Counted from the first letter of the stretch, positions 10,468 through 18,730 are shown. The stretch is 64,000 nt of DNA from Arsenophonus sp052401645 (GCA_052401645.1 CP198939.1:434001-498000), one strand, 5' to 3'. Notes: generated by a model not told the origin, from the sequence alone. Made by a program: numbers and translations.

Positions 10468-10552
10468 GGTGGGATTCCCGAGTGGCTAAAGGGAGCAGAC
10501 TGTAAATCTGTCGTCAGAGACTTCGAAGGTTCGAATCCTTCTCCCACTACCA
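10468..10552 (+). tRNA. tyrU: tRNA-Tyr, anticodon GTA, CCA encoded
   Basis: A long class II tRNA of 85 nt, close to E. coli tRNA-Tyr. Acceptor GGTGGGA pairs with TCCCACT (one G-T pair), the anticodon loop is CTGTAAA with GTA at 10502-10504, there is a long variable arm, and the T arm carries GGTTCGAATCC. Discriminator A is followed by encoded CCA (10550-10552). Confidence 0.97.
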
Positions 10553-10649
10553 TAATTTAAATTTAATATTGGATGTTCGTCTTAAATGTTTTAATCTTAA
10601 GAATTTAATGTAAAATTTATAAATTATTATAGTTAAGTCTTCATGGTAT

Positions 10650-10724
10650 GCGGGCATGGTATAATGGTTATTACTTCAGCCTTCCAAGCTTATAATGCGG
10701 GTTCGATTCCCGCTGCCCGCTCCA
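10650..10724 (+). tRNA. glyT: tRNA-Gly, anticodon TCC, CCA encoded
   Basis: Acceptor GCGGGCA / TGCCCGC, anticodon TCC at 10683-10685, T arm GCGGGTTCGATTCCCGC identical to E. coli, discriminator T and encoded CCA (10722-10724). One defect: in the anticodon stem TCAGC (10676-10680) faces GCTTA (10688-10692), giving a C-T mismatch at 10677/10691 where E. coli has C-G. The remaining four pairs and the loop are intact. Confidence 0.96.
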
Positions 10725-10730
10725 AGATAT

Positions 10731-10803
10731 GTTGATATAGCTCAGTTGGTAGAGCACACCCTTGGTATGGGTGAGGTCGACAGTTCGAATCTGTCTATCA
10801 GCA
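10731..10803 (+). tRNA. thrT: tRNA-Thr, anticodon GGT
   Basis: Acceptor GTTGATA / TATCAGC, D arm AGCTCAGTTGGTAGAGC, anticodon stem CACCC/GGGTG with GGT at 10764-10766, T arm with GTTCGAATC, discriminator A at 10803. No CCA is encoded; a terminator-like hairpin begins at the discriminator base. It lies six nt after tRNA-Gly, so both come from one precursor. In E. coli this tRNA is co-transcribed with tufB, which is absent here. Confidence 0.96.
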
Positions 10804-10824
10804 ATATTCATGGAATATTTTATT
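10803..10824 (+). terminator. Terminator-like hairpin fused to the 3' end of tRNA-Thr
   Basis: Arms AATATTC (10803-10809) and GAATATT (10813-10819) with loop ATG, then TTTATT. The left arm starts at the discriminator base of thrT. It suggests that the transcript now ends with the tRNA rather than continuing into an elongation factor gene. Confidence 0.5.
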
Positions 10825-11560
10825 AATTATTATTTGATATTTTATATTATAAATTAACCATAATAAGTATATTATCTTTAATTTATTTATAAATAAATTA
10901 TATAATGATTAATTAGATTTTTTTAAAAAAATATGGTTTATGAATAAGAAATTTCAAGATAAATATTTATAAATTAAAGTTTATTTAATCAATTAATTTA
11001 ACTTTTTTTTTAAAAAAAATAAAACTACAGTAATCATTAGTATTATTATCAAAAACTCATATCAATAATATTTTAAAATATTAAATAAATTAATAATTTT
11101 TATAGAAATAAATAAAAATTTAATCATCATAATTTATTTATTTATATTAAAGTACGAGTAAGAAATAAATTATACATAATTTTTTAATTTTTAATTAGAA
11201 AAATTCTATAGAGAGATTATATAAAAATAGTAATCATTTACTTAAATAATTATTTATATATAAATAATTATTATTTTTTTTTAAAATTTAAATGTTTTTT
11301 ATTGTATAAAGATGTTTATAAATAAATTTTTATGTATTTTTTTATCCTTTGCTTGCTATTTTTTTATAATTATATATAATAAATAAATTATTTAATTTAT
11401 AAATTTATTAGAAAAAGTTAGATAAAAGTACTTAAACTAAGTTAAAAAAAATTTTTAATGTTTAAGATTATTATTAGAAAAGTTACCACTCTTTTATCAA
11501 ATGATATTTTAGAGTGAAAGTAATATTTTATGTTTATAAAATAGTTGGAGCTCTGGCCTC
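10820..11560. other. Intergenic region where tuf would be expected; S10 leader
   Basis: About 740 nt of A/T-rich DNA with no recognisable EF-Tu remnant or other gene. In E. coli thrT is followed by tufB, and tufA lies upstream of the S10 operon, so this gap is where a recombined tuf gene would sit. The last part must contain the S10 operon promoter and leader. A hairpin at 11487-11516 (CACTCT ... AGAGTG with inner TATCA/TGATA) is the only clear structure and could be a remnant of the L4-controlled leader. The Shine-Dalgarno GGAG is at 11547-11550. Confidence 0.5.
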
Positions 11561-11872
11561 ATGCAGAACCAAAGAATTCGTATTCGTTTAAAAGCTTTTG
11601 ATCATCGTTTAATTGATCAGTCAACTACAGAAATTGTTGAAACTGCTAAGCGCACAGGTGCTCAAGTACGTGGCCCGATACCTTTACCAACGCGTAAAGA
11701 ACGTTTTACAGTTCTAGTTTCACCACATGTTAATAAAGATGCACGTGATCAGTATGAAATTCGTACTCATAAGCGTTTAGTCGACATTGTTGAGCCGACT
11801 GAGAAAACTGTTGATGCTTTAATGCGTTTAGATCTGGCTGCTGGTGTCGATGTTCAAATCAGCCTTGGTTAA
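11561..11872 (+). CDS. rpsJ: 30S ribosomal protein S10 (NusE)
   Basis: Head protein of the 30S subunit; in E. coli it also joins NusB in transcription antitermination. 103 aa, as in E. coli, and nearly identical, for example FDHRLIDQSTTEIVETAKRT and PTRKERFTVL. ATG start after GGAGCTCTGG at 11547-11556, a context shared with E. coli rpsJ. First gene of the S10 operon (rpsJ to rpsQ). Confidence 0.99.
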   Translation: MQNQRIRIRLKAFDHRLIDQSTTEIVETAKRTGAQVRGPIPLPTRKERFTVLVSPHVNKDARDQYEIRTHKRLVDIVEPTEKTVDALMRLDLAAGVDVQISLG

Positions 11873-11914
11873 TTCAATTAAATAAAACGAGTGGAATTAA
11901 AAGGTTTTAAAATA

Positions 11915-12544
11915 ATGATTGGTTTAGTTGGCAAAAAAATAGGAATGACACGTATTTTTACTGAAAATGGGATTTCTATTCCAATAACTGTTATTGAAAT
12001 AGAAAGTAATCGAGTGACTCAGATTAAAAATATAGAAACAGATGGTTATAATGCAATTCAGGTTACAACTGGTAGTAAAAAAGCAAACCGCATAAAAAAA
12101 TCTGAAGCTGGGCATTTTGCTAAATTTGGTATCAAAGCTGGCCGCATTCTACGTGAATTTCATATCAGTGAAAATGAAAAATTTATAGTAGGTCAAAACA
12201 TTGATGTTGAAATTTTTTCTGAGGTTAAGAAAGTTGACGTTACTGGTATCTCTAAAGGTAAAGGTTTCTCTGGTACAGTTAAACGTTGGAATTTTCGCAC
12301 TCAAGACGCTACTCATGGTAATTCTTTATCACATCGTGCTCCAGGTTCTATCGGTCAAAACCAAACTCCAGGTAAAGTATTTAAAGGTAAAAAAATGGCA
12401 GGTCAATTAGGTAATGAACGTGTAACCATTCAAAATTTAAATATAATACGTATCGATTCTAATCGTAATTTGTTGTTGGTTAAAGGTTCTGTTCCAGGTA
12501 CAACTGGAAGTGATTTAATTATAAAACCTGCTATTAAGATATAA
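11915..12544 (+). CDS. rplC: 50S ribosomal protein L3
   Basis: Binds 23S rRNA early in 50S assembly and reaches toward the peptidyl-transferase centre. With the ATG at 11915 the protein is 209 aa and starts MIGLVGKKIGMTRIFTE, exactly as in E. coli. A GTG at 11891 is in frame, but would add eight residues not found in the family. The segment GNSLSHRAPGSIGQNQTPGK (near 140) contains the glutamine methylated by PrmB in E. coli. Lies 42 nt after rpsJ. Confidence 0.98.
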   Translation: MIGLVGKKIGMTRIFTENGISIPITVIEIESNRVTQIKNIETDGYNAIQVTTGSKKANRIKKSEAGHFAKFGIKAGRILREFHISENEKFIVGQNIDVEIFSEVKKVDVTGISKGKGFSGTVKRWNFRTQDATHGNSLSHRAPGSIGQNQTPGKVFKGKKMAGQLGNERVTIQNLNIIRIDSNRNLLLVKGSVPGTTGSDLIIKPAIKI

Positions 12545-12561
12545 TCTTGGAGAAATAAAGA

Positions 12562-13167
12562 ATGGAATTGTTAACGAAAGACTCAAAAAATGTTATAAGT
12601 CTTTCTGAAAACATCTTCGGACGCGATTTTAATGAATCGCTTATCCACCAAGTAGTTGTTGCATATGCAGCTGGAGCTCGTCAAGGTACTCGTGCTCAGA
12701 AAACTCGTGCTGAAGTTTCAGGTTCTGGTAAAAAACCATGGCGCCAAAAAGGTACTGGTCGTGCACGAGCTGGTTCAGTTAAGAGTCCAATATGGCGTTC
12801 TGGTGGTGTAACTTTCGCTGCTAAACCACAGGATCATAGTCAAAAAGTAAATAAAAAAATGTATCGTGGTGCACTGAAAAGTATTTTATCTGAATTAGTA
12901 CGTCAAGATCGCTTTATCATTGTCGAAAAATTTATTTTAAAAGAACCAAAAACAAAGTTTTTAGTCCAAAAATTAAAAAAAATGGCTCTTAATAATGTAT
13001 TGATTATTTCAACTAACATTGAAGAAAAATTATTTTTAGCAGCTCGTAATTTATATAAAGTTGATATTTGTAATGCGATAGATATTAACCCTTTTAGTTT
13101 AGTTGCTTTTAATAAAATAATTATAACTGTTGATGCTGTGAAGAAAATTGAGGAGATATTAGGATGA
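12562..13167 (+). CDS. rplD: 50S ribosomal protein L4
   Basis: 23S rRNA-binding protein whose extended loop lines the exit tunnel; in E. coli free L4 represses its own operon. 201 aa, the usual length. The tunnel loop with KTRAEVSGSGKKPWRQKG (about 45-65) is fully conserved, while the C-terminal half is more diverged and rich in Lys, Ile and Asn. Stop overlaps the rplW start by four nt. Confidence 0.98.
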   Translation: MELLTKDSKNVISLSENIFGRDFNESLIHQVVVAYAAGARQGTRAQKTRAEVSGSGKKPWRQKGTGRARAGSVKSPIWRSGGVTFAAKPQDHSQKVNKKMYRGALKSILSELVRQDRFIIVEKFILKEPKTKFLVQKLKKMALNNVLIISTNIEEKLFLAARNLYKVDICNAIDINPFSLVAFNKIIITVDAVKKIEEILG

Positions 13168-13466
13168 TTCATGAAGAATACCTACTAAAAATATTACGTG
13201 CTCCGCATGTCTCTGAAAAAGCTTCTACAACAATGGAAAAAAATAATACAATTGTACTTAAAGTAGCAAAGTATTCAACTAAATCAGAAATTAAAGATGC
13301 TGTACAAAAATTGTTCGAAGTTAAAGTAAGTAGTATAAATACTTTAATAGTTAAAGGTAAAATAAAGCGTCATGGTAAAAAAATTGGTTGTCGTAAGGAC
13401 TGGAAAAAATCTTATGTTGTTTTAAAAAAAGGTCAAAAAATAGATTTAATTGGTGGTGTAGAGTAA
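13164..13466 (+). CDS. rplW: 50S ribosomal protein L23
   Basis: Lies at the tunnel exit and is the docking site for trigger factor and signal recognition particle. 100 aa, as in E. coli; start MIHEEYLLKILRAPHVSEKA with the Val-Ser-Glu docking segment at 16-18. ATG overlaps the rplD stop, giving translational coupling. Confidence 0.98.
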   Translation: MIHEEYLLKILRAPHVSEKASTTMEKNNTIVLKVAKYSTKSEIKDAVQKLFEVKVSSINTLIVKGKIKRHGKKIGCRKDWKKSYVVLKKGQKIDLIGGVE

Positions 13467-13494
13467 GTTTAGTTGAATGGAGAAGTAAAGAACA

Positions 13495-14319
13495 ATGGTA
13501 GTTATTAAATCAAAACCTACATCTCCAGGTCGCCGACATGTAGTTAAAGTAATAAATCCTGAACTTTATAAAGGTAAACCTTATGCTTTTTTGTTAAAAA
13601 AAAATAATAAAACTGGTGGTCGTAATAACAACGGGCATATTACTACGCGCCATATTGGCGGTGGTCATAAACATCATTACCGCCTAATTGATTTTAAACG
13701 CAATAAGGATGGTATTCCTGGCACTATAGAGCGTTTAGAGTATGATCCAAATCGTTCTGCAAATATTGCATTAGTTATCTATAAGGATGGAGAGCGACGT
13801 TATATTTTAGCGTCAAAAGGTTTAAAAGTAGGAGATAAAATTCAATCTGGTCCAAATGCAGAAATTAAAACAGGTAATGCTTTGCCTATGAGTAATATTC
13901 CTATTGGTTCAATGGTTCATAATGTTGAGATTAAACCAGGTAAAGGTGGTCAACTTGCTAGATCAGCTGGTGCTTATGTGCAAATTGTTGCACGAGATAG
14001 TAGTTGTGTAACTATCCGTTTGCGTTCTGGTGAAATGCGTAAAATATTTTCTGATAGTCGTGCTACATTAGGTGAAGTTGGTAATTCTGAACATATGTTA
14101 CGTGTTTTAGGTAAAGCTGGTGCTATCCGTTGGCGAGGTATACGTCCTACTGTTCGAGGTACAGCAATGAATCCAGTAGATCATCCACATGGTGGTGGTG
14201 AAGGTCGTAATTTTGGTAAACATCCAGTAACACCTTGGGGAGTTCAAACAAAAGGTAAGAAGACACGTAGAAATAAACGTACTGATAAATATATAGTACG
14301 TAACCGTTCAAAAAAATAA
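13495..14319 (+). CDS. rplB: 50S ribosomal protein L2
   Basis: Universal protein close to the peptidyl-transferase centre and needed for subunit joining. 274 aa against 273. Conserved blocks include NNNGHITTRHIGGGHKHHYR (near 45) and the C-terminal DHPHGGGEGRNFGKHPVTPW with the functionally important histidine (about 230). ATG at 13495 after GGAG. Very strongly conserved, with no signs of decay. Confidence 0.99.
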   Translation: MVVIKSKPTSPGRRHVVKVINPELYKGKPYAFLLKKNNKTGGRNNNGHITTRHIGGGHKHHYRLIDFKRNKDGIPGTIERLEYDPNRSANIALVIYKDGERRYILASKGLKVGDKIQSGPNAEIKTGNALPMSNIPIGSMVHNVEIKPGKGGQLARSAGAYVQIVARDSSCVTIRLRSGEMRKIFSDSRATLGEVGNSEHMLRVLGKAGAIRWRGIRPTVRGTAMNPVDHPHGGGEGRNFGKHPVTPWGVQTKGKKTRRNKRTDKYIVRNRSKK

Positions 14320-14333
14320 TTAGAGGATAAACC

Positions 14334-14612
14334 ATGCCACGTTCTCTTAAAAAAGGTCCTTTTATTGACTTACATTTATTGAATAAGGTAGAGAAAGCAG
14401 TGGAAAGAGGTGATAAAAAACCTCTTAAGACTTGGTCTCGTCGTTCAACAATTTTTCCTAATATGATCGGTTTGACAATTACTATCCATAATGGACGTTA
14501 TCATCTCCCAGTTTATATTACTGATGAAATGGTTGGTCATAAATTAGGTGAATTCGCACCGACACGTACTTATCGAAGCCATGTGGCAGATAAAAAAGTA
14601 AAGAAACGTTAA
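14334..14612 (+). CDS. rpsS: 30S ribosomal protein S19
   Basis: Head protein forming a complex with S13 near the A-site finger. 92 aa as in E. coli, starting MPRSLKKGPFIDLHLL, with GHKLGEFAPTRTYRSH near the C-terminus. Strong Shine-Dalgarno AGAGGA upstream; 14 nt after rplB. Confidence 0.99.
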   Translation: MPRSLKKGPFIDLHLLNKVEKAVERGDKKPLKTWSRRSTIFPNMIGLTITIHNGRYHLPVYITDEMVGHKLGEFAPTRTYRSHVADKKVKKR

Positions 14613-14630
14613 GGGTTAATATAGAAAGAG

Positions 14631-14966
14631 ATGGAAACTATTGCTATTCATCGCCATGCTCGTTCTTCTGCTCAGAAGATTCGTTTAATCGTTGATCTAA
14701 TTCGCGGTAAAAAAGTATTGCAAGCACTTGAAATTCTTAATTATACAAATAAGAAAGCTACCAAATTAGTAAAGAAAGTGCTTGAATCTGCTATTGCTAA
14801 CGCTGAGCATAATGATGGTTCTGATATTGATAATTTAAAAATTAAAAAAATTTTCGTTAACGAAGGTTCAACTATGAAACGCGTTATGCCTCGTGCAAAA
14901 GGTCGTGCAGATCGAATTTTAAAGAGAACTAGCCACATTACTATAGTTGTTTCTTCCGATTACTAA
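14631..14966 (+). CDS. rplV: 50S ribosomal protein L22
   Basis: Binds all 23S domains; its beta-hairpin narrows the exit tunnel. 111 aa against 110. The hairpin MKRVMPRAKGRADRI (about 82-96) is intact. Contains ARSSAQKIRLIVDLIRGKKV near the N-terminus. 18 nt after rpsS. Confidence 0.99.
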   Translation: METIAIHRHARSSAQKIRLIVDLIRGKKVLQALEILNYTNKKATKLVKKVLESAIANAEHNDGSDIDNLKIKKIFVNEGSTMKRVMPRAKGRADRILKRTSHITIVVSSDY

Positions 14967-14987
14967 AAAAACCCTTGGAGATTAACA

Positions 14988-15695
14988 ATGGGTCAAAAAG
15001 TACATCCTAATGGTATTCGCCTCGGTATCGTTAAAACCTGGAATTCTACTTGGTATGCAAATAAAAAAGAATTTGCTGCTAATTTAGAAAGTGATTTCAA
15101 AGTACGTCGATTTTTGAATAAAGAACTCGTAAAGGCATCTATTTCGCGTATTGTTATTGAACGTCCTGCAAAAAGTATTCGAGTAACTATTCATAGTGCT
15201 CGTCCTGGTATTGTTATTGGTAAAAAAGGAGAAGATGTTGAAAAGTTACGTAAGATAGTAGCAGATATTGCTTGTGTTCCTGCGCAAATTAATATTACTG
15301 AAGTACGTAAGCCAGAACTTGATGCTAAATTAGTTTCTGATAGCATTGCTTCTCAATTAGAGCGTAGAGTTATGTTTCGTCGTGCTATGAAACGTGCAGT
15401 ACAAAATGCTATGCGTTTAGGTGCAAAAGGTATAAAAGTAGAAGTTAGTGGCCGTCTAGGAGGAGCTGAAATTGCGCGAACTGAATGGTATCGTGAAGGT
15501 CGTGTACCGTTACACACGTTGCGCGCTGACATTGATTATAATACTGCAGAAGCATATACTACTTATGGTGTTCTTGGTATTAAAGTATGGATTTTTAAAG
15601 GCGAGATCTTGGGCGGTATATCGACTATTGAACAAGTAGTAGAGAAGCCTCCTATAATCCAATCTAAAAAACAACAGCGTAAAGCTCGTAAGTAA
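14988..15695 (+). CDS. rpsC: 30S ribosomal protein S3
   Basis: Part of the mRNA entry channel, with helicase function together with S4 and S5. 235 aa against 233. Start MGQKVHPNGIRLGIVKTWNS; KH domain with VIGKKGEDVEKLR (about 65-77); RRAMKRAVQNAMRLGAKGIK near 131. A few lysine-rich residues are added at the C-terminus. Confidence 0.99.
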   Translation: MGQKVHPNGIRLGIVKTWNSTWYANKKEFAANLESDFKVRRFLNKELVKASISRIVIERPAKSIRVTIHSARPGIVIGKKGEDVEKLRKIVADIACVPAQINITEVRKPELDAKLVSDSIASQLERRVMFRRAMKRAVQNAMRLGAKGIKVEVSGRLGGAEIARTEWYREGRVPLHTLRADIDYNTAEAYTTYGVLGIKVWIFKGEILGGISTIEQVVEKPPIIQSKKQQRKARK

Positions 15696-15707
15696 GGAGA
15701 CTCGCTG

Positions 15708-16118
15708 ATGTTACAACCAAAACGTACGAAATTCCGTAAAATGCACAAAGGTCGTAATCGCGGTTTAGCTACTGGTACGGATGTTAGCTTCGGAATTTTT
15801 GGTCTAAAAGCAATAAATCGTGGACGTTTAACGTCACGTCAAATTGAAGCAGCTCGCCGTGCTATGACTCGCGCAATCAAGCGTCAGGGTAAAATTTGGA
15901 TTCGTGTGTTTCCAGATAAACCGATTACACAAAAGCCACTTGAAGTAAGAATGGGCAAAGGTAAAGGTAATGTGGAGTACTGGGTTGCTATGATCCAACC
16001 TGGTAAAGTTCTTTATGAAATGGATGGTATTCCAGAAATACTAGCTCATGAAGCCTTTAAATTAGCAGCAGCAAAACTACCTATTAAAACTATTTTTATA
16101 ACTAAGGCAATAATTTAA
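15708..16118 (+). CDS. rplP: 50S ribosomal protein L16
   Basis: Late-assembly protein that contacts the A-site tRNA elbow. 136 aa as in E. coli. Contains LEVRMGKGKGNVEYWVA (about 77-93), whose Arg aligns with Arg81, the hydroxylation site known in E. coli. Its stop shares one base with the rpmC start (TAATG). Confidence 0.99.
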   Translation: MLQPKRTKFRKMHKGRNRGLATGTDVSFGIFGLKAINRGRLTSRQIEAARRAMTRAIKRQGKIWIRVFPDKPITQKPLEVRMGKGKGNVEYWVAMIQPGKVLYEMDGIPEILAHEAFKLAAAKLPIKTIFITKAII

Positions 16119-16327
16119 TGAAAGCAAAAGAGTTGCGTCTAAAAAACGTTGATGAGTTAAATACTGAATTGCTTAATCTCTTGCGTGAACAATTTAATTT
16201 AAGTATGCAACTAGGAAGTAGAAAGCTTCAACAATTTCATTTATTAAAACTATTACGACGAGATATTGCACGAATTAAGACGTTAATATCTGAAAAGAAA
16301 AGGAGTACATATCATAATGAGTTATAA
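16118..16327 (+). CDS. rpmC: 50S ribosomal protein L29
   Basis: Small helical protein near the tunnel exit. 69 aa against 63 in E. coli: the helical core (LRLKNVDELNTELLNLLREQ) is normal, but the ancestral stop is lost and the frame continues about six residues (ending TYHNEL), overlapping the rpsQ start by 11 nt. The extra tail is probably neutral. Confidence 0.97.
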   Translation: MKAKELRLKNVDELNTELLNLLREQFNLSMQLGSRKLQQFHLLKLLRRDIARIKTLISEKKRSTYHNEL

Positions 16328-16571
16328 AATACGTACTTTACAAGGTCGTGTAACTAGTGATAAAATGGATAAATCTATTGTCGTTTCTATCGAGCGTATT
16401 GTTAAACATCCTTTATATGGAAAATTTATTCGACGTACAACTAAATTACATGTACATGATGAGAATAATGAATGTAGTATCGCTGATTTAGTAGAAATCT
16501 GCGAAACTCGCCCGCTATCTAAAACGAAATCATGGATGCTTGTTCGTATTCTAGAAAAAGCTGTTTTTTAA
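16317..16571 (+). CDS. rpsQ: 30S ribosomal protein S17
   Basis: OB-fold 30S body protein binding the 5' domain of 16S rRNA. 84 aa, the E. coli length. Contains LQGRVTSDKMDKSIVVSIER and an HPLYGKF block. The Shine-Dalgarno AAGGAG (16299-16304) lies inside rpmC, which overlaps it. Last gene of the S10 operon; a 140-nt gap follows. Confidence 0.98.
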   Translation: MSYKIRTLQGRVTSDKMDKSIVVSIERIVKHPLYGKFIRRTTKLHVHDENNECSIADLVEICETRPLSKTKSWMLVRILEKAVF

Positions 16572-16711
16572 TGTAAAAGTTATTTTATCTATTTATATTA
16601 ATGATCTGATGTTATAATTATCACATAACTAATCCTGGATTAGGAATAGTATTTTTATTTTATGCTATAAACTATATTTAGTTTTAATTAATATTTAATG
16701 GAGCAGAAAAT
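16572..16711 (+). promoter_or_regulatory. S10-spc junction with candidate spc promoter and small hairpin
   Basis: The only sizeable gap inside the S10-spc block. In E. coli the spc promoter lies at this place. TATAAT occurs at 16613-16618 with only a weak -35 (TATTTA at 16590-16595). A hairpin CTAATC-CTG-GATTAG (16629-16643) follows, with a loose T-rich tail after it. Promoter position is a suggestion; the junction itself is clear. Confidence 0.4.
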
Positions 16712-17083
16712 ATGATCCAAGAACAGACTATATTAAATGTAGCTGATAACTCTGGTGCGAGACATGTAATGTGTATTAAAGTTTTAGGCGGTTCGCATCG
16801 TCGTTATGCAGATATTGGTGATATCATTAAGATTTCTGTTAAAGAAGCAATTCCACGTGGTAAAGTAAAAAAAGGTGATGTTTTGAAAGCAGTAGTAGTT
16901 CGTTCAAAAAAAGGTGTTCGTCGTGCCGATGGCTCAATCATTCGCTTTGATAGTAATGCTTGTGTATTATTAAACAACACAAATGAACAAGTTATCGGTA
17001 CACGTATTTTTGGTGCAGTAACACGCGAACTTCGTATCGAAAAATTTATGAAAATTATTTCTTTAGCACCAGAGGTGCTATAA
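16712..17083 (+). CDS. rplN: 50S ribosomal protein L14
   Basis: Subunit-interface protein and binding site for the silencing factor RsfS in bacteria that have it; the rsfS gene is missing from its usual place beside nadD in this window. 123 aa, E. coli length. Starts MIQEQTILNVADNSGARHVM. GGAG Shine-Dalgarno at 16700-16703. First gene of the spc operon. Confidence 0.99.
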   Translation: MIQEQTILNVADNSGARHVMCIKVLGGSHRRYADIGDIIKISVKEAIPRGKVKKGDVLKAVVVRSKKGVRRADGSIIRFDSNACVLLNNTNEQVIGTRIFGAVTRELRIEKFMKIISLAPEVL

Positions 17084-17102
17084 GTAAGGAAAAGTGACAC
17101 TA

Positions 17103-17417
17103 ATGGCATCGAAAATTCGTAGTGGTGATGAAGTAATTATATTAGTAGGCAAAGATAAAGGTAAGCGCGGTAAAGTAAAACAGATTTTTTCCAATGGTAA
17201 AGTTATTATTGAAGGAATCAATTTAGTTAAGAAACATCAAAAACCTATTCCGTCTATAAATCAACCAGGTGGTATTGTGGAAAAAGAATCAGCAATTGAT
17301 GTTTCTAATGTTGCAATTTTTAATGTAATAAATAATAAGGCTAGTAGGGTTGGTTTCAGAATTGAAGATGGTAAAAAAGTGCGTTTTTTCAAATCTAATA
17401 GTGAAACTATTAAGTGA
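17103..17417 (+). CDS. rplX: 50S ribosomal protein L24
   Basis: Assembly-initiator protein with a KOW motif. With the ATG at 17103 it is 104 aa and starts MASKIRSGDEVIILVGKDKG, as in E. coli. An in-frame GTG at 17094 is too close to the AAGGA (17086-17090) to be preferred. The end FFKSNSETIK matches E. coli. Confidence 0.98.
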   Translation: MASKIRSGDEVIILVGKDKGKRGKVKQIFSNGKVIIEGINLVKKHQKPIPSINQPGGIVEKESAIDVSNVAIFNVINNKASRVGFRIEDGKKVRFFKSNSETIK

Positions 17418-17439
17418 TTTTTGGGGAGCATGAGATAAG

Positions 17440-17979
17440 ATGGCGAAACTATTAGATTATTACAAAGAAGAAATAGTTCAAAAACTAATGATTCAATTTG
17501 GTTATAGTTCTGTCATGCAAGTACCAAGAATAGAGAAGATCACATTAAATATGTGTGTCGGTAAAGCCGTTACTGATAAAAAACTACTTGATAGTACATC
17601 TGTTGATTTAGCAGCAATAACAGGACAAAAACCATTTATTACTAAAGCGCGGAAATCTATTGCAGGTTTTAAAATTCGTCAAGGATATCCAATAGGATGT
17701 AAAGTAACTTTACGCGCATCCAGAATGTGGGAATTTTTTGAACGCTTGCTTTTTATTGCTGTACCACGTATACGTGATTTTCGTGGCTTATCTACTAAAT
17801 CATTTGATGGTAGGGGTAACTACAGCATGGGTGTACGTGAACAAATAATTTTTCCAGAAATCAATTATGATAAAGTAGATTGTATACGTGGTTTAGATAT
17901 TACTATCACCACTACTGCAAAATCAAATGATGAGGGTTTCGCACTGCTGATTGCGTTTAACTTTCCGTTTCGTAAATAA
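17440..17979 (+). CDS. rplE: 50S ribosomal protein L5
   Basis: Binds 5S rRNA and contacts the P-site tRNA. 179 aa as in E. coli. Conserved blocks include RIEKITLNMCVGKAVTDKK and PIGCKVTLRASRMWEFFERL. 22 nt after rplX. It forms the 5S particle with L18, so its partner RNA here is the lone 5S gene or another copy elsewhere. Confidence 0.99.
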   Translation: MAKLLDYYKEEIVQKLMIQFGYSSVMQVPRIEKITLNMCVGKAVTDKKLLDSTSVDLAAITGQKPFITKARKSIAGFKIRQGYPIGCKVTLRASRMWEFFERLLFIAVPRIRDFRGLSTKSFDGRGNYSMGVREQIIFPEINYDKVDCIRGLDITITTTAKSNDEGFALLIAFNFPFRK

Positions 17980-17992
17980 AAATAAGGTATTT

Positions 17993-18298
17993 ATGGCTAA
18001 ACAATCAATGAAAGCACGTGATATGAAACGAGCAAAATTAGTTGAAAAATTTTTTGTAAAGCGCACAGAATTAAAAATTATTATTTCAGATATAAATATA
18101 TCGGATGAAGATCGCTGGAATAATATTCTCAAACTACAAGTATTACCGCGCGATTCCAGTCCTTCTCGTCGACGGAATAGATGTCGTCAAACTGGACGAC
18201 CTCATGGTTTTTTGCGAAAATTTGGTTTAAGTAGAATTAAAGTACGTGAATCCGCTATGCGTGGTGAAATTCCTGGACTTAAAAAGGCTAGCTGGTAA
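17993..18298 (+). CDS. rpsN: 30S ribosomal protein S14 (zinc-free type)
   Basis: Head protein of the 30S subunit. The ATG at 17993 gives 101 aa starting MAKQSMKARDMKRAKL, as in E. coli; an upstream in-frame start at 17951 would overlap rplE and is not supported. The long, cysteine-poor form without CxxC pairs, with SPSRRRNRCRQTGRPHGFLR near 58. Confidence 0.98.
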   Translation: MAKQSMKARDMKRAKLVEKFFVKRTELKIIISDINISDEDRWNNILKLQVLPRDSSPSRRRNRCRQTGRPHGFLRKFGLSRIKVRESAMRGEIPGLKKASW

Positions 18299-18334
18299 TA
18301 ATTTATCACTAATTGAATCACTGGAGAAATATGG

Positions 18335-18730
18335 ATGAGCATGCAAGATCCAATATCAGATATGCTAACTCGAATCCGTAATGGTCAGGCTGCTAATAAA
18401 GCTGTAATTGATATGCCTTCCGCTAAGCTAAAAGTAGCAATTGCTGCTGTGCTTAAGGAAGAAGGTTATATCAAAAATTATAAAATTGAATATGACACTA
18501 ATCAAGCAATATTGAAAATCACATTAAAATATTTTCAAGGAAAGGCTGTTGTAGAAAATATTAAGCGTATAAGCCGCCCTAGTTTGCGAATCTACAAGAA
18601 AAAAGACGCATTACCAAATGTTATGGCTGGTTTAGGTATTGCTATTATCTCTACTTCTAAAGGTGTTATGACTGATCGTATAGCTAGAAAGGCAGGTTTA
18701 GGTGGTGAAATTATCTGCTATGTAGCTTAA
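18335..18730 (+). CDS. rpsH: 30S ribosomal protein S8
   Basis: Organises the 16S central domain; in E. coli S8 represses the spc operon by binding mRNA near rplE. 131 aa (E. coli 130), starting MSMQDPISDMLTRIRNGQAA. C-terminus STSKGVMTDRIARKAGLGGE is intact. GGAG Shine-Dalgarno upstream. Confidence 0.99.
   Translation: MSMQDPISDMLTRIRNGQAANKAVIDMPSAKLKVAIAAVLKEEGYIKNYKIEYDTNQAILKITLKYFQGKAVVENIKRISRPSLRIYKKKDALPNVMAGLGIAIISTSKGVMTDRIARKAGLGGEIICYVA

Noticed and set aside
16804..17109. Antisense frames over ribosomal protein genes (for example opposite rplN; similar ones opposite rplW, rpsE, secY and rpsD)
   Set aside because: Every one is contained within a strongly conserved gene on the other strand and shows only complement-driven composition.
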